A stretch of 64,000 bases of DNA from Turritopsis dohrnii. Lineage: Eukaryota > Cnidaria > Hydrozoa > Anthoathecata > Oceaniidae. The stretch's first letter is position 1. Each line of letters begins with the position of its first letter. Positions 22,795 to 37,700 of the stretch are shown here, piece by piece. Both the position numbers and the translations under genes were made by a program. Under the pieces are notes generated by a model, which had not been told where the DNA came from, ran no database searches, and worked only from the letters and a program-made list of their open reading frames with translations. The stretch covers positions 868,001 through 932,000 of the forward strand of contig BQMF02000010.1 of NCBI GenBank assembly GCA_027922465.2. Direction: 5' to 3'.

Positions 22795-22870
22795 CATCAC
22801 TAATACACACGCTATTTCAATATTCACGCTATTTCAATAAAAAATGCATTTCGTTGCAGTGTTTTTTTTG
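22795..22870. repeat. Short repeat with 'caataaaaaatgcatttc' word, partial copy
   Basis: Resembles the centre of the 28508-28603 repeat (ctatttcaataaaaa, atgc, cattgcagtg-like). Copies also lie at 23409-23460 and 24441-24501 (inverted) and at 47553-47632. Confidence 0.5.
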
Positions 22871-22929
22871 TAGATTTTACCTACTGGAAGAGTACAATTC
22901 AAATTCATTAAAAAGAATAAACGTGTTGT

Positions 22930-25775
22930 TACTTAAATACCTGCTGCAAAGCCGGTCGGAACATGATATCGCAACAACTTTGTAACCAGGGCTCTCCATC
23001 TACTTGCACAGGCAAATCTTCTTTAAGTTTCAGGTTGATCTATAACAAGACACGTCTGTTACAAAAGTATTAGCATTTTGTCCAACCGACACGGTAACTG
23101 TTTGTTTCAATATTTTTTGGCTATCATCTTTGTAAAGTCTATTCTAGTATACTTTCGGAAAAAGTTTGCTTGATATTGTATTATAAGCGTACTGTTTTAT
23201 ATATAGCCCTAAGTATCGTTTAGTCCGTCCGACATAAAACAAGTATTTTTGTAACAGACCCGACACGTCTGTATTGAAGCCAGAACACGAGCACGCACAA
23301 TGAAATCACAAGTCATTAGGCATTCTCAAACACTAAAAGCTTATCGAAACCGAAAGAAAGTGAAACAAAATACACTAACAGAATCAGTGTGCAAATTCGT
23401 CATTAAAGTGCGTGGAAGAGCATTTTCATTGCAACAGTGGGTATATTTCTAAAGAAATTTACTCCTTCGTACCAAATTTTCAATATATTTGCCCACTGGG
23501 GAGATGGAAACTTTGGGGAATTTGTAATTTATTAGGAAATAATTTTGCACAGTCGTTTGCCACTGTTCCCTGACACTAACCTGAGCTCCTTGCGCTATAC
23601 GAATGCCAGTTGACAGACCACTCTTGATTTTTCCCTGAAGCGAAACAGAAAGGATTGAAGGAGAGAAACAAAGAGGATTTGAGAAGGGAAACGAAGAAGA
23701 TTGAAGGACACTCACCATGTGATAAACTCCAGTAAAACCAAGCACTTCCAATAGGCCATCGTCAAAACTTTGCGGGAAAAAATTCTGTAAAGCAACAAAA
23801 CGTTTTGAAATAACCACATGAATACTATTATCATATTTTTCTGCATTTACTGATCGAGGAGGGGTACTGACGTATTCCATGCTTACCTCGTCGCGATCGC
23901 TTCCCCATGGATCCGCACCTGCTCCCCAACTAAAGAAATAATGACAATCAACACATCGTACACAAAAAAACCAAACAAGAAAAATCGTGTTATCAATCAA
24001 CACGGTGTACTAATAGTTATGATGGAGTACTAAAGCGACTCAAACTGTTATTCAACAATGGACTATGATACACCTTCAAAACAGAACAATACAAGCTAAT
24101 CAATGACTGCACACTAGGTTTCAGACAAGTTTAAAGACGTGCTTCTGGCAGTAAGTCCATAATCAAAATGCAAGCTAGAGGGTGGAAGAACCAGCCATGA
24201 AAAGTGCAAGGAACAAAGCCCCTTTTGATTATGTGATATGCTAAAACCAAAAACTCATAAAACCATCTATTAACAGTCACTGACAGTGTGCTAGCCAAAT
24301 AACACTTTCTTCATTTTTTACTTCTTTATTTTACGTTCTTGTTCCAACGATGATTTTAGATGGTATATGGATGAAAATGTAATAATAATTTCTATCATTT
24401 ATCTACTATTTATCGAAATCGCAAAAAAGCCACTCTGTCAAAGAGAATTTTCATCCGCATAGTGTATATATTTCTATAGAAATGTACTCCATCACACAGG
24501 GTCAAAGTGGGTCTGTTACAACAGTATCAGCATTTTGTCCATCCGATAAGATAACTGTTTGTTTCGATATTTTTTGACTATCATTTTTGTAGAAATCATG
24601 TTTTGGAATTTTGTAAATTCTATTCTAGCATACTTTCGAAAAACGTTAGCTTGATATTGTATCATAAACGTGCTGTCTTTTATATAGTATCGATTAAGTA
24701 TCGATTTTCCCGTCCGACATAAAACATGTATATTTTTAACAGACCCTTTGGGGAATGTTTTTAAAAAATTTAACATTGCGGTAGATGCATGATAAGATTG
24801 ATATCAGATTAGCAGAAAGACAGTACGCCCTATAGTATCTTTGGAAATACACACACACTCACAACATACAAATGAAAAGATGGGTCGATACCTTGCGATA
24901 TTCAATATTGCCAAACCTTCGATAGACGGTAGTGTTATGATCTTTCCATCAACCTATACAACAATAGAGGCTAGTGAACAAGACGTTCTTCAATGCAGAA
25001 TTAAAGAAACTTCAAATTTGAGTCAAAACAAACAAAGTTTTACATTTCCCCGTTGGGAAAACCTTGGAAGTTTCATAACATCATTCTGAGATTTGCGCGT
25101 TTCTCACACAGCGTCAACAGTTTAGTCTATAGAGGCTAACTCACTTTCAGCATTATACGCTTTGGTCGATGTTACCATACTGGCTTGATATAGGATCTGA
25201 CCAATCGTTTACCGACTGATTGGTATGTTTCTCAATTTCTTTTTGATAGCTGGTTAGTATGAGAAAAAAATCGACCGAAGTGTATAGAGCACAGCGAGAC
25301 AATGTATATTTATAGGCTAGAACATTAAAAGTCACGCTATAAATCATGGTGTGTGAGTATCTTGTATTTGGTTATTCTCCTTAGATAAAGTCTGTTTTAT
25401 AAGTTGTACTCTATACCGAGCCAAACTCCGTCATTAGTTTTAGTTCGGCTCGACATTTGATTTCAAACGGTTGAACCGATCCGTGCCGAGGCGTGCGACA
25501 TAACTAAATATTAGTTTTATTAGCTGTGCGGAGCGGAGCTCAGACAAAATTTGGAAAGTTCGGCCTTTAAAATGGATTTAAGAATGTAACATTTTTAACT
25601 TTTTGCCACGAATCTTCAAATGTCATTCATTTGTGATCTGTTATCTGAATATTCGCGAAAGACATAGTACAGCGTATGTGATACCTCCAGGTGCAGACGA
25701 TCCTGTAAATTTGCCATACTTTTGTTTGTCATACTCTTTAAGCCAGCCCTGAAGTATACACCTTTGTTGTACAGC
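22930..25775 (-). CDS. DGKQ: DGK theta-like, accessory domain exons and C-terminus
   Basis: Exons 25775-25685 ([13 protein letters not shown]), 24953-24892 ([13 protein letters not shown]), 23929-23887 ([14 protein letters not shown]), 23784-23716 ([12 protein letters not shown]), 23634-23581 (GIRIAQGAQ) and 23039-22941 ([11 protein letters not shown]). After CAGCAG at 22941 there is a possible donor (gtattt), but the frame also reaches a TAA in four codons (22932-22930), so the end of the protein is either here or in a further exon not found. No AATAAA signal is obvious downstream. Confidence 0.9.
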
Positions 25776-28700
25776 CTAAAACAGGAATAGCATTCCAGTT
25801 CAACAGCATAGACTAGTGAAAAACTGAAATTTTCCAAACCAATCGTAGCATACCTGCTGTCGAATTTTTCCGGGTTTTCTTCACGTGACAAATGAAACTG
25901 CAAACACAATTCCGCATCGATGCCCACACCAAAGTAATTGTTCATCGCCATGATAAAAGGTGGTGGTGGCGCTTGTGAACTATCTTTGAACTGGATCAGT
26001 TCATCAAATACAACGTTCCACCTGAAATATCAAACAACATAACATCAAAACAAACAAACAGTCAATATGAGGTGATACAATTCAAAAATATGAAAATGAA
26101 GGTTTTTGGGATACCTTGAAAGTGAAGTAGTTTAGCTAATATTACTGTTTGTGGAAATTATAATAGGCACATTGTTTCATTACACACAACAGATAAAATA
26201 AACAAAACAAAATTGTAGAAGGTACTAATAGGTAATTATAGAATAACGCAAACGTAGCCAGACCAATGTGACACTGGCATGAATAACAAAAAATAAGAAA
26301 CCAGTATAAAAAACACAGTTCTTCGATATAGATTGTATTGTATACCTATCAAACATGACCTCGGATGCGTATGACACGTTATTCAACACATTCAATGGAG
26401 ATTCTCCAGAGTAGCCTGATCCCCAATGCAATATCCTTGCTAAGTCGTTGCCTGTCAAAAAACAATTACATGAACTATATATTGTATGAATCAGAAATGC
26501 TTACCGTATTTCCTTTAATAAACGCCGCCCTCTGATAAACGACGCCCTCTATTAAACGCTATACTTATAGCCGAACGTTTGTAGTAAACGCCGCCCTCTA
26601 ATAAACACCTCCCTCGATTAAACACCGCATCTTGAAAAGCGTCGTTTATTAGAAAACAGGTTAAACAAGAATTACAAAAAAAAGTTTTCATCTCATACAA
26701 GAGAACGGCGACAGTGATATTGCTCTCTTTGACATTTTCATATCTTTTGTGTAAAACATTTTCACACAATCTTTTGTAACCTTTTTAAGGATAAAAAAAC
26801 ATAATTGTTTAAGTTTGCTTCTGTCCAATTTTTCATTTCGTAATAAACGCCGCCCTCTAATGAACGCCTCCCTCTATTAAACGCCGCATCCAAAAACTTT
26901 GTTAAAAAATTACTGCAAAGGAGTACATATTAGGACGAATTGATTTCTTTCGTGCGAAAAACGAGTGAAACATTAAAAGCTTACCTGTTCCTAATGGCAA
27001 CAGTGCAGAAGGTGGGTTAGAGCACTTTAAGATGTTGTAACGAACATCTTCCAGACAGGAGAGTACCCACGAAAATGTACCATCACCACCACATATAAGG
27101 ATACGAAACTTTGATACATTACGAAAGACGTACAATCTAAAAGTTCAATAGCACTTCCTACAAAAAATGATTTCTTTCTGCAAAATATGTTTAGATGGGG
27201 GGATTCAAAATCCTACAATTGAATAAGATGTAACAGATAGATGGTGGGTGAATACCTTACTGAGTCGTGTTAAGGACTGATTAAATCAATTTGAGAGCTG
27301 TATTGGTGCCTAAGAGTGTTTTCTAGCTTAGTGGTGGAAGCACACCTGTGTATTCCGAAAAAAGGGCAAAGCCAATGTAAAACTTCCAAATATCGGATTA
27401 AAATTCACCAGGACTTTGCAGGAACCACATGAATAACTATAGGTGCTATAATTCTGGGTAATATCGAAAGTGAATTCAAAATTGATATAAATGTCCAAAT
27501 TATTATGTGAAACAAGTTTGTGATTCTCTACACCAAAATCATTACTTTACAGGAAACAGGATGTAACACCATAAGGACATCCATGTGATACTTAAACACC
27601 ATCAGGGTCATGAAGTGAACCCAGAAGAACCTGAAATGGTCTAGACTACCTTACAAAGAGACTAGGTCGCAGCTCTAGAGTCGTGTTATTGAAAGAGCAG
27701 TGGAATCAGACCTTCAACAATTATCACTCAAAAACTACTGTGAAGCTATCATAGTAACTTTTAATATCTGCATCATCATAAAAAACCTGAAGACTTCAAT
27801 GTGGAATCTTACTGTAACAGTACTCACATAGGTAATGGTCCACCATCTAAAAGGTCAACCACTTGGTATGGATTCAAAAGTCGTTTGAATGACTGAAGCA
27901 ATTTCATTCCTTGACCACCACCACTTTTCGAATTCACAAAAACAATGACAGGTGAAGTTTCTTTTGGAATAAGGCTTGGCTAAAGAAATAAACATGGCAA
28001 AATAAACTAAAGAGGACTACCAGGAACGTGAATAATAGCCAAATTTCAACCAAGGGACGAAAGTTTAAAATTGTACCAGTGTAAAAAGGCCAACTGAAAC
28101 AACTTAACTTTGTTTACCTTGATGTCAGGTAAGATGTAAAATTTTAATTTTTTGTTTTCTGATGAACCGTTGTGAAGTGAACGAGTGTTGAGTGAACTGA
28201 TATTTAGTGCAGTGATTATTTTGAACAGTAATTGGGTAGTAGGTACCAGGATAACAACAGCGCCTAAAAGAAAAATATTTATTAGAAAAACTGTAATGTA
28301 GAGATTACTGTGTTACAAACGCTTAGAAGATTCTGTTACACCACTAAAAACTTTGCAACCAATCATTCAAAATATCATTACCTCGATTGGGAAATGCTGC
28401 CATTATTTCCATCCCATCTTCCCCTGATTGGAAAAAAAAAAAAAAACGGAGTAAGAAATATTGAAATTAAATCACAACTCATACCCAGTGGGAAAATTTG
28501 TTGAAAGGAAGGAGTGCATTTCTATAGAAATATACACACTATTTCAATAAAAATGCTCTTCATTGCAGTGACTTTAAGAGGATTTTGCTCACCGAGTAGG
28601 ATGGTAAAATCAGAAAAATCACGAAGATTGAGTGTAACAATAAAACAATTCAAACTTACAAGCTCCAGTAACATCAGCTAATATATATTGATATTGTTTT

Positions 28701-31700
28701 CTATCTAGGCCAATCGGAAGTTGTTCAACGTACAAAGACAAACAAGTAGGAGAACTATCCTTAGGTTGCAGATAAAACATAGTTGAATGAAGCTCGTTTA
28801 TTGATTGCTATGATAGAGAAGTTTTTGTATCTCTCAAAAAAAGTGCAGTGAATGGTAAAAATATACTGAACGGAAAATGGACAAACCTTCCTTTTTTCTA
28901 CAAGAACAGAATAAATTGATTCATCTCTATGTAAAGATGTTTCTCTCACTATAATAGAAAAATACATAGGTTTCAATTTTTAATTCCATTTTGCTCTTTC
29001 CTGACAATGCATACTTAATTGTTTTCATTTTGTTACAGTTCATTATTTAGGAAGAATCGATAATTGTTGATGAAATTGAATTGTTTTTGTTTCAGTACAA
29101 TGTTGCAACTGCTTATCAACAAACCTCGTTGTTCCATAATTCTTATTTGCGTAATACAGTAATCATCAGGATTTTCCTAAAAAACAATAGGTGTTATATT
29201 TAAGTTAAGATAGTAAACCACATTTTGGATGTGCGTTTCATTATGAACTTCTGACAAATTCTAAAAAAATTTGTTTTAGCATACGTTTTCAAGCTTAAAT
29301 AAAGCCAATCCTTGTACAATAATAGCACTAGCTGGCTGAGTCAAGCTGACTTTAAACGTTACATTAGGTATTGATGTGCTGAAATAGAAAATAGTTAAAA
29401 TTGGTAAGGAAAACTTTGTATTAAATACAACACATGTATTGATGCTTATAGCTTGATTTTAACTGCAAATTATTTGGGTTATACACCATCACACATTTTC
29501 AGAATAATTTTCATTTCTCAACAAAAAAAATCTGTTTTTTTATCTAAGTTCAATTTTATTGATATAGAAATAAGGCTTGCTAGATGGCCTTTATAGACAA
29601 GGTTTTTACACCAGTGGCTAGTTTCTCTTTGACAGAATAAAATGATTTTAGAGTCTGTCAAGTTTCTAAAAATTCTTCCTGTATACATTGATTGGTCAAA
29701 AAACGTGTAGCACAATGTTTTTTCCACTTTTAGTGATTTGTCCAGCAGATTGTTTGTACCAACAAATACTTTGCAGAAAACACGAGGGTACACATATACA
29801 GCAATTAACATAACTTTTACTGTAAGAATATAATGTCTTACTCAATTGCACCAGCATGTAGCACTAATTTTAACTCTTTTTGGTCAAGTTTCTAAAAAGA
29901 TATTTCAGAGAGTCAATCTTTAAAATCAAGATCAGCCCATTTTCTTAATAAGCATCTGGCGGAACAATGACGAGTGAATCCTATTCCCTAATCTGTTTGT
30001 TCACCTCATAGTCAATCTTAAAGGAGAACTAACGAATGATAACAAGTTGGGCTTATTTTAATAAACAACACACCTGCTATGACGTAAACCTGCAGTAGAA
30101 TGAATTAAAAAAGATTACATTTTTCTAAGGTCACGTACGTGCGTTTCATTTTCATTCGAAATTGATCGATCAAAAGATTATCATTCAAGGCCTTTTCAGT
30201 GAGTCTTAAATTGATTTCCGATATAATCGCGGAAGACTAATCGAAGAAAAATTTAACATTACAGACCTAACTTTTTGTTGCTTTACATTTGCATTTAGTT
30301 ACATTTGCAAAGAGATCACAGTGGTTTTTTTACAGTTGCACTAGCAGTTTAAAATGAAGTACATTATCCTCCTCATTCTTTTTTTTTCATTTCCTGTTCA
30401 TATTCACTTCATGGACATATGTATATTACAGAAGTAATAAACCCTAGAAACTGAAGATTGAGATAAATCCTGGATATTTGTAATGAAGAAAAACAGGAAC
30501 TCAAATTAGACATTTTCATTTTTCTGTATGGCATTTTTACTTCATTCGCATTAATACATCACAAGTAAGAAGTTTTATTACAAACCGTGCTGACGTTTGT
30601 ATTGTAATGGTGACAAGCATTTACGAAATTACCGATTTTTAGGGGGTGATTCTGGACCTAAAAAGACCACTAGTGCAAATGTTTTAATGCAGAATTATTT
30701 CTAAAATATGAATGAATGTATTTAGTTAAAAAAAAAAAAACATACACCAAGATTTTACGTTAGTTCTCCTTTAATAACTTAAATTTTGAATACCTAAGAA
30801 GAGGAGGAATACCATTAGAATAAAAACATACAACATGTCTGAGAAAAAATAGCGGTGCATTATCCAAACCATCTTGAAGATATGACCATGGTTTTTCATC
30901 ACTTTCAAGCGTAACTTCAGTCTCTTCAAAGCAAAAGATGATGATCAAAAATGATGAGACAACATGAAACACTGCAAAACAAAATCTTCATTGTGTACAC
31001 TCACTTCTGTTCCGCACTCTTGTCAAATAATACTTCGTTTTCTCTTCACGAACATGAAATTTTTGCAATGCAACTGACTAGAACAAGAAATGAAATAGAT
31101 TTTCCTAAGCTTTTGAAGAATAACTGACAAAATAGGATTGTTATGTCAGTTATTCTTCAAAAAACTGAATTGAGTAAAAAACACTATACCAATATTTCAG
31201 CAGTTGTGCAATTTTCATTGATATCGACATTTCGCCAGCCAGTTGGCTTGTCAATTGGACCTTCGTATATTCGTATAACCTGTTCAATGTCTAAGACAAA
31301 AATGAAAAAAATGATAGGAGAACTGTATCAAACATCGCCACAACCTTAAGAAGCTAAAGCAAAATACAACAAAAAAGATGAAGAAAGGAACGTGAAGCTT
31401 TGTAACTTTTCCGCTAACTGATGGCTTAACGGTAAAGTAAAAGTATATTGCCATCAGAGGAGTTGATCCACTCAGCATGATAACAACAGGTCTGACATCT
31501 GAGAAAGATTGTTTAGATGAGCAGTTTAAACATTTCTCCACTTTCAAGTATCTTACTGCATGGACTTCCGTTAATGACAGTTCAAACAAAATATAAGACA
31601 AGTCATAATAATAGTTTTGTTGTTTTCTGTGTGTTCTCTCACTCAGTCTATGTCATGCATTTATTTTGTTGTTTTATGTGTGTTCTCTCACTCAGTCCAT

Positions 31701-34700
31701 GTCATGCATTTATGTATACGAATTGGAATACTATTATTTTTCCAGCATTATGTTATAACTCTTCATGTTCGTACATTTTAATTGGAAAAGGATTGGCAAA
31801 GGAATATAAATGAACAATGTTCACAAAAAAACATGAATGCAATGTGTTGTTTGCTTACAATTCCTACAGACAGGGAATCTAAGTAATAGTTTTTTTGTTG
31901 ATATAGGCTTTTTGTAAATCATGGTGGCAATCAAGTCTACATTATACTATGCCACCTTGAACTATAAAGGTTGTCTCCCATCCTAAAATAACTGACATAA
32001 TAAAAAACCTTGACAAATTCGTCTGTTTTGAGAGTCGTAAAACATAGAGAGTATACTGCTACCAAATGTAACAAAGTCAGATGGCAACTTATTTTCCAGG
32101 TCTCTCAAAGTTCTCTATCATTCAGCAGTTTGGCATGCTGAAACAATATATCAATGTATTGTAAGTATTACTGTATTGTATTACTAAGCAGCAGTGGCTT
32201 AGTGGTTAAAGCATTGAGCTTAGGAACCCAATATTGAGGGTTCAAATCCCGCTGTGGTCGGGTGTTGAAAATGTCACGACTCCCGCAGGTACTACAACTA
32301 GCTTGTTTCCCTGATGAATTTCGGGGAAAATGAAGGCTAGTCGGGGAGATGAATGCTATGATGAACATCCAGATGTAACCCCACTCCTTGTAGTGGCTTC
32401 GGCCTTGAGTGGGGCAAATGATTTAAAAGAAAAATAATTTGAAAAGTTATTATACATTTGTGCAAGTTCTATAAGAAAAATAAAGAAAACAAGCTATATT
32501 TATATTAAAACGTTTTCGTTGAATTTCACTTTTGTAGTTTACTATTCTTAACCAGTATTGTAGATTATTAACTATTAATGAAAAGTTCTTGCAAATAATC
32601 CAGAAACAAGTTGACGAAATGTGGTGAAATTTACACCAAACACAAAATAACGCCAGGTCTGCAAAATATGAAGAGAAAATAATGCTTACTATTGGTAGTG
32701 CCATTTCTATCCACATCTTTATCTGGTGTTGCTAATTATAGAAAAACAAAAACAAAAACGTTATCAAAAGGCTTCAGTCTGTTTTTAAAATTTTTGTAAA
32801 ATTTGAAGTATTTTGTTTTTATTGGTCAGCACGATAGCAGCTGATCTTTCATTAGCGTTTGTACGTCCATCCGTCCATCCGTACATCCGTAATTCCAACA
32901 TTTTGTGTCCTCGATTGTAGGCTGAAGTCTGTTGTAGGCTGAATCAGAGGCTATTTTCCAATTATGGTTGTTGCATGGAATAGGTTAAAAGAAGATATTT
33001 AAAACGTTTTCTTATTGTGAGTGTTGCCATGAAAACAGCAAATCATGAAATCACTGCGTGGAGTTTCTAAAAACTTCGCTATGATGCTACCTATTCAAAT
33101 TCAGTGTAGTCAAATATTATTTTACTAGTCAGTTAGAACATAGAAATAGCAATAGAAATTTCTATGGTTAGAAGAAAATTGTTTATGCAAAATGACTCTT
33201 TTTGCTGGTGTGGATACATCTCCATTACATTCATACATATTGGTATGCTTTGATGATCCCACACAGCCAAAAACAAAGTGATGATAATATGACTGCAATC
33301 TCAAAAAACACACTTGAGGTAAGAAAATTTTTAACACATAATCCCCATTGATGATGCCATGGCTGAAGTATTTTGTATGTAACTGGTTGCTGCTCTACAC
33401 ACTCACTGATAAATAAATCATTTCATGTTTATTTTTCTATTTCTCCTTTTCCTGCCGTCCATCATCTATGCAAGGGTTTACTGACATACAATTGGTGACT
33501 CTTTCAGGGAAAAAAAAATATTAACCAATATTTCAATGCAGTAGAATAAAATAAACCCATTTTACCACCACAGGAATTTGATTTTTTTTTTTGTGGTGTT
33601 TGTGTGTATTTTGATCAAAATACTATCACCGAAACTTTGAATAATTACAAAACCATTCCTAATACCTTAAGTGTATTTAGTTTTTCGGTGTATCAAATTT
33701 CGCGATTCGCAAAATTTTTTCAAAAAATCTTTTTTTCGTGTGTTAAATTTCGCGATTTTTATCGTATGAGATTTTTTGCATGTATAAATTTCTTGAATTT
33801 AACCAAAATCAATTTTTTCCAAAAAGCTTGAAACATAACGTAGTGGTTATGCTTGGAACACAACATATGTTCATTAAAAGAAGTAGTGAAACCTCCTCAA
33901 AGGGACACTTACGGGACCAGAGATTTTGTCCGCTTTAGATAGGTGTCTGCCTGCAGAGGTTTTGCTTATTTTGGCTGTAAAAATTGAACTAGTACTAGTA
34001 AAAATTTAAAAAAAAATCTATCACATATTTTCGCGATTTTTTAAATTTTAGAACTTTTCGCATGTATTAAATTTCGCAATTTGGATTTTTGAAAAATTTA
34101 AGCTGTACCAAATTTCGCGATTTTTAGTAAAAAAAGCACGAAATTTAATGCACGCAAAATTTTAGTTACCGCGAAATTAAATACACTTAAGGTAAATATA
34201 AATACATTGTACTACTTTTGTACTTTTTGTAAGTTCCATTATACACAAAGGGTAAATATTTTATAAAGATATTGGTTTGCTACGCAAAATATAAAAGCAA
34301 TGTTAATCAACCAAGGTTGCAAATATTTTAAAACTTTTCTACAGAAATTTAACATTAAATTCATCAATTAACATTTCAATGTCACCTTTCGCATTTTTTA
34401 GGAAATTGTTGGCGATGTTGTTATGTCGGACTCTTAGTGAGCAGAATCAGAGACGTATCTACCAGCTTTATTGGGCTTATGAGTTATCACAAGTTGGATA
34501 ATTATTACTGTAAAACTTATTGAACACTATCAGAACTAATTGTAATTTCCGAACTGGCTTTTTTGTAAGATTGTTACTTTTGTATTTTCAATACTCTGTG
34601 TCTGCATGACCGTGAGTTTCTTTCATTTCAGGGTCTAATCTAGTCCAAAAGAGTGTCTGTTGATCGGATGCTGCCCTCTGCATTTTTTAAAAAATTTATT

Positions 34701-37700
34701 TCACTTTAGAAGCTTGTATAGGGGGGTCACAGGTTTAACCCACTGAAAGAAAGCTCAGGTTGCCCTTTTCCTAAAACAAAGTGCCCTTTGGATGTTCGTA
34801 ATGTGCCTTTTTCCCTTCTGCCAGATGCTGCTCTTTCATTCTAGATTAGACCCTGTATTATCAAATAATCCACATTTGCTTACTTTTTCTAATTTTCAAT
34901 CTGAAGAAAGGCGAAAATATTAGTGCACTGTGCCAAACATACAACCATAACATTGTCACTTATTTTTGATCTGTAGCAATTCCTTTTTATAAATTATGTG
35001 GGAGAGAAGTTTCCTTTTGAACTTGGTGATAGTGAGAACCACAGCTTGCTCTGAATTTTGTGAAATATAGAGTTAGTAACTTCTTTTTGAATTTGATCAT
35101 ATTTATAATATATATCTTATTTACTCGAAATCAGATTTGCGTTCCATTCAATTCAATTCAATTGGATATGACTTCTTGTAGATAAATATGCATGAAAGTC
35201 TTATATGCTTAAAATTTGTTTTAAGGTAAATGTGAGGCATTTGAATAATTTTTTGTATTTAATGTCTCTGATGTATTGTATTGAATTAAATTTGCAATGA
35301 TATTGCTTTATGAATTCATTATCTGTTTTAGATTGTTTTTAACCGAAATGGTTTATTCCTTTAACCATTGCCACTCTAGATATATCTTAGAAATTCCTAT
35401 TTCCACCTTCCCGTAGTAAAAATATATTTCGATTTTGCTTTGTAGTCCATTATTTTTTAGCTTTGCCGAGAGCGCTGACCTTCAGGCCCCAGGGGCCTCT
35501 TGTCTATTTTTGACCTTTGAATTGAAATACATCACAAAAATAATTAAATGATTTGACATAATCATAGTTAAGTTTGAAATGAAAATGTCTTCTTTTGTAT
35601 CTACTTTCAGACACAAAATTGTAATGGTTCAAGGGAAAATCATAACCTTAATTACTGATAAATATATCCACAAATACTGATGAAAACAGAAGCTTTTGGG
35701 AACTTATAAATGTATCATTGATACTGATTATTATACATAAACATGAATTCTTTCATTTAATAGAATTCTTGCATACTATCCATATTATCAAAGCTAAGCA
35801 AAAGTGAAATGCTTTTATTAAGTATGGGATAATTTTAAGAAAACTTGATTACGTAAACCCTAATCCTAACAGTTGAACAGATGGTCACACCATGGGGTAT
35901 TCCACCAATTAACCTACTAAAAGAGTTTGTAGAAAATTTTAGAAAAAAGAAAAGACAGTTTCATTTTTATATGGTAGGCTCAAGATTTCATAATTCTAGG
36001 TTCAGTCAAAATTTCTTTCATCTTTTCAACTTGTAAAAACTAACTTACGGTTAGTAACATTGGACTTGACTGTATTAGGATTGAGCTGTTTTATTGCATA
36101 AGGAGGAAGAATTACACCATGTAACGAACCATAGTTGCATCTGGTATTCAATTGACCGATGCAATACGAATGAATCTAAAATTGTAATGTTAAACTTTTC
36201 AATCAATCATTATGCAGTGGTGTAACTGAGTTAAACTAAGCGCAGGTGGGTTTTTCACATATTTGGGCTTAGAACATACAATCGTAAAGCAAGAGCACAC
36301 TTCATACCATAGCAACAAATGCACGATGTTATTTTATGATATTTTGACAAGAAATTAATGAGATTTACACAAAATTAATAAAAAGAATATTGCATAAAAT
36401 ATTGCTTGGTAACAAAAAAAAGGGCTATAAATCTGATGGGATTGCACCCAATGCGTTCCCCATTTACACCACTATAACTTCATACAGTTTACAGACCAGA
36501 CTTTGGTCTGTAAAATTAGAATGCAACAGTTTCTTCTGAGTTGCCGTCTTTACATGACTAACAGAAGCTTCAAAATGGTAACTCACAGTCGTTAAGCACC
36601 AAGAACATCGTAAACCAGTCACACAGTCAGCACTTGCACATCCTTTCTTACAAACAAAACATTTGGAGTTGTAAGGAAGATGTCCCTCACACCAATGGTG
36701 AAATTGTTTAACTTTTAACTGAAACAAAAAAGATACAAAGACCAATAATAAAGTGCAAAATATGAACCAAAATCGACTTAAAAGCCGAAACAAAACAAGG
36801 TTCATTTTTACAAAAGCTAATACTTTAGTCTTAGTTTTCAACAGCTTATCTTCAGGGTTTACAAAATAAAATGCTAAAATCAAAAGCTCCAATATGAGAT
36901 ACTGGCAACAAAATTGTGGCCTGTTTTGTATGGGCATACCTTCTCAGTTTTATGTGTATATGATGCCATAATTTTACAAGTATGCTTGACCCTTTTCTTA
37001 CACCAATCATGAAGGTAGTAACAACAAACTAAGGATGAAAAGAAACTCATTCAACTTTGAATGTAATTATAATAAACACAATCTAGTTGTTTTGTTGTAT
37101 TCTAAGGATGGGTAACAAAATCAAACATTGCACCTTGACAAGAAAAATAATGTGATTCTTCTATTCTTTTTCTGCAGACATTACAAAATCTTTTCTTTCT
37201 ATCAGTCATTGGAATTAAGTGATGCGTCTGTGGCACCTATTGAAGTGTACAGTCAAGAAAATAATTAATGAACAAAAGAAAAACATAATATTTTAGAAAC
37301 CTATTCATATTCATATTTTAGTCCCAATTCACCAAGTTAAAAAAATGGATGTTTCACAAAACTGCAAAGGGTTTTACAAGCTACACTGAGCAATGATTAC
37401 ATTACCATTCACCTATCCCCTTTTCCTTGGTTCCTAAGCTTGAGGGAAAACCCTAGGTGGGTTTATTTTATGGGTTTGTTCATAAGTGGTTTGTGATCTA
37501 TAGTGGATTCTTAAAAACTTCATAAAAGTGGACTTCAACACAAGTTTCCTGCATATGAAATTGTAAAAAGTTTGAATACAGTGGAAGGAAGAAAGCATTG
37601 TATATAGAATACCTGAATAAGATCGCATGCTTTTGTGTTACATGGTGTAAGAATATTAACTTGGCATTTATCATGTGTAACATAGCCGCAAACTGTAAGA

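Noticed and set aside
23449..24003. One continuous 184-codon minus-strand gene
   Set aside because: It is exon plus intron read-through of three DGK exons; splice borders and homology break it up.
36464..36937. 157-codon minus-strand protein
   Set aside because: Only the part 36587-36718 is coding (C1 exon); the remainder is intron sequence.
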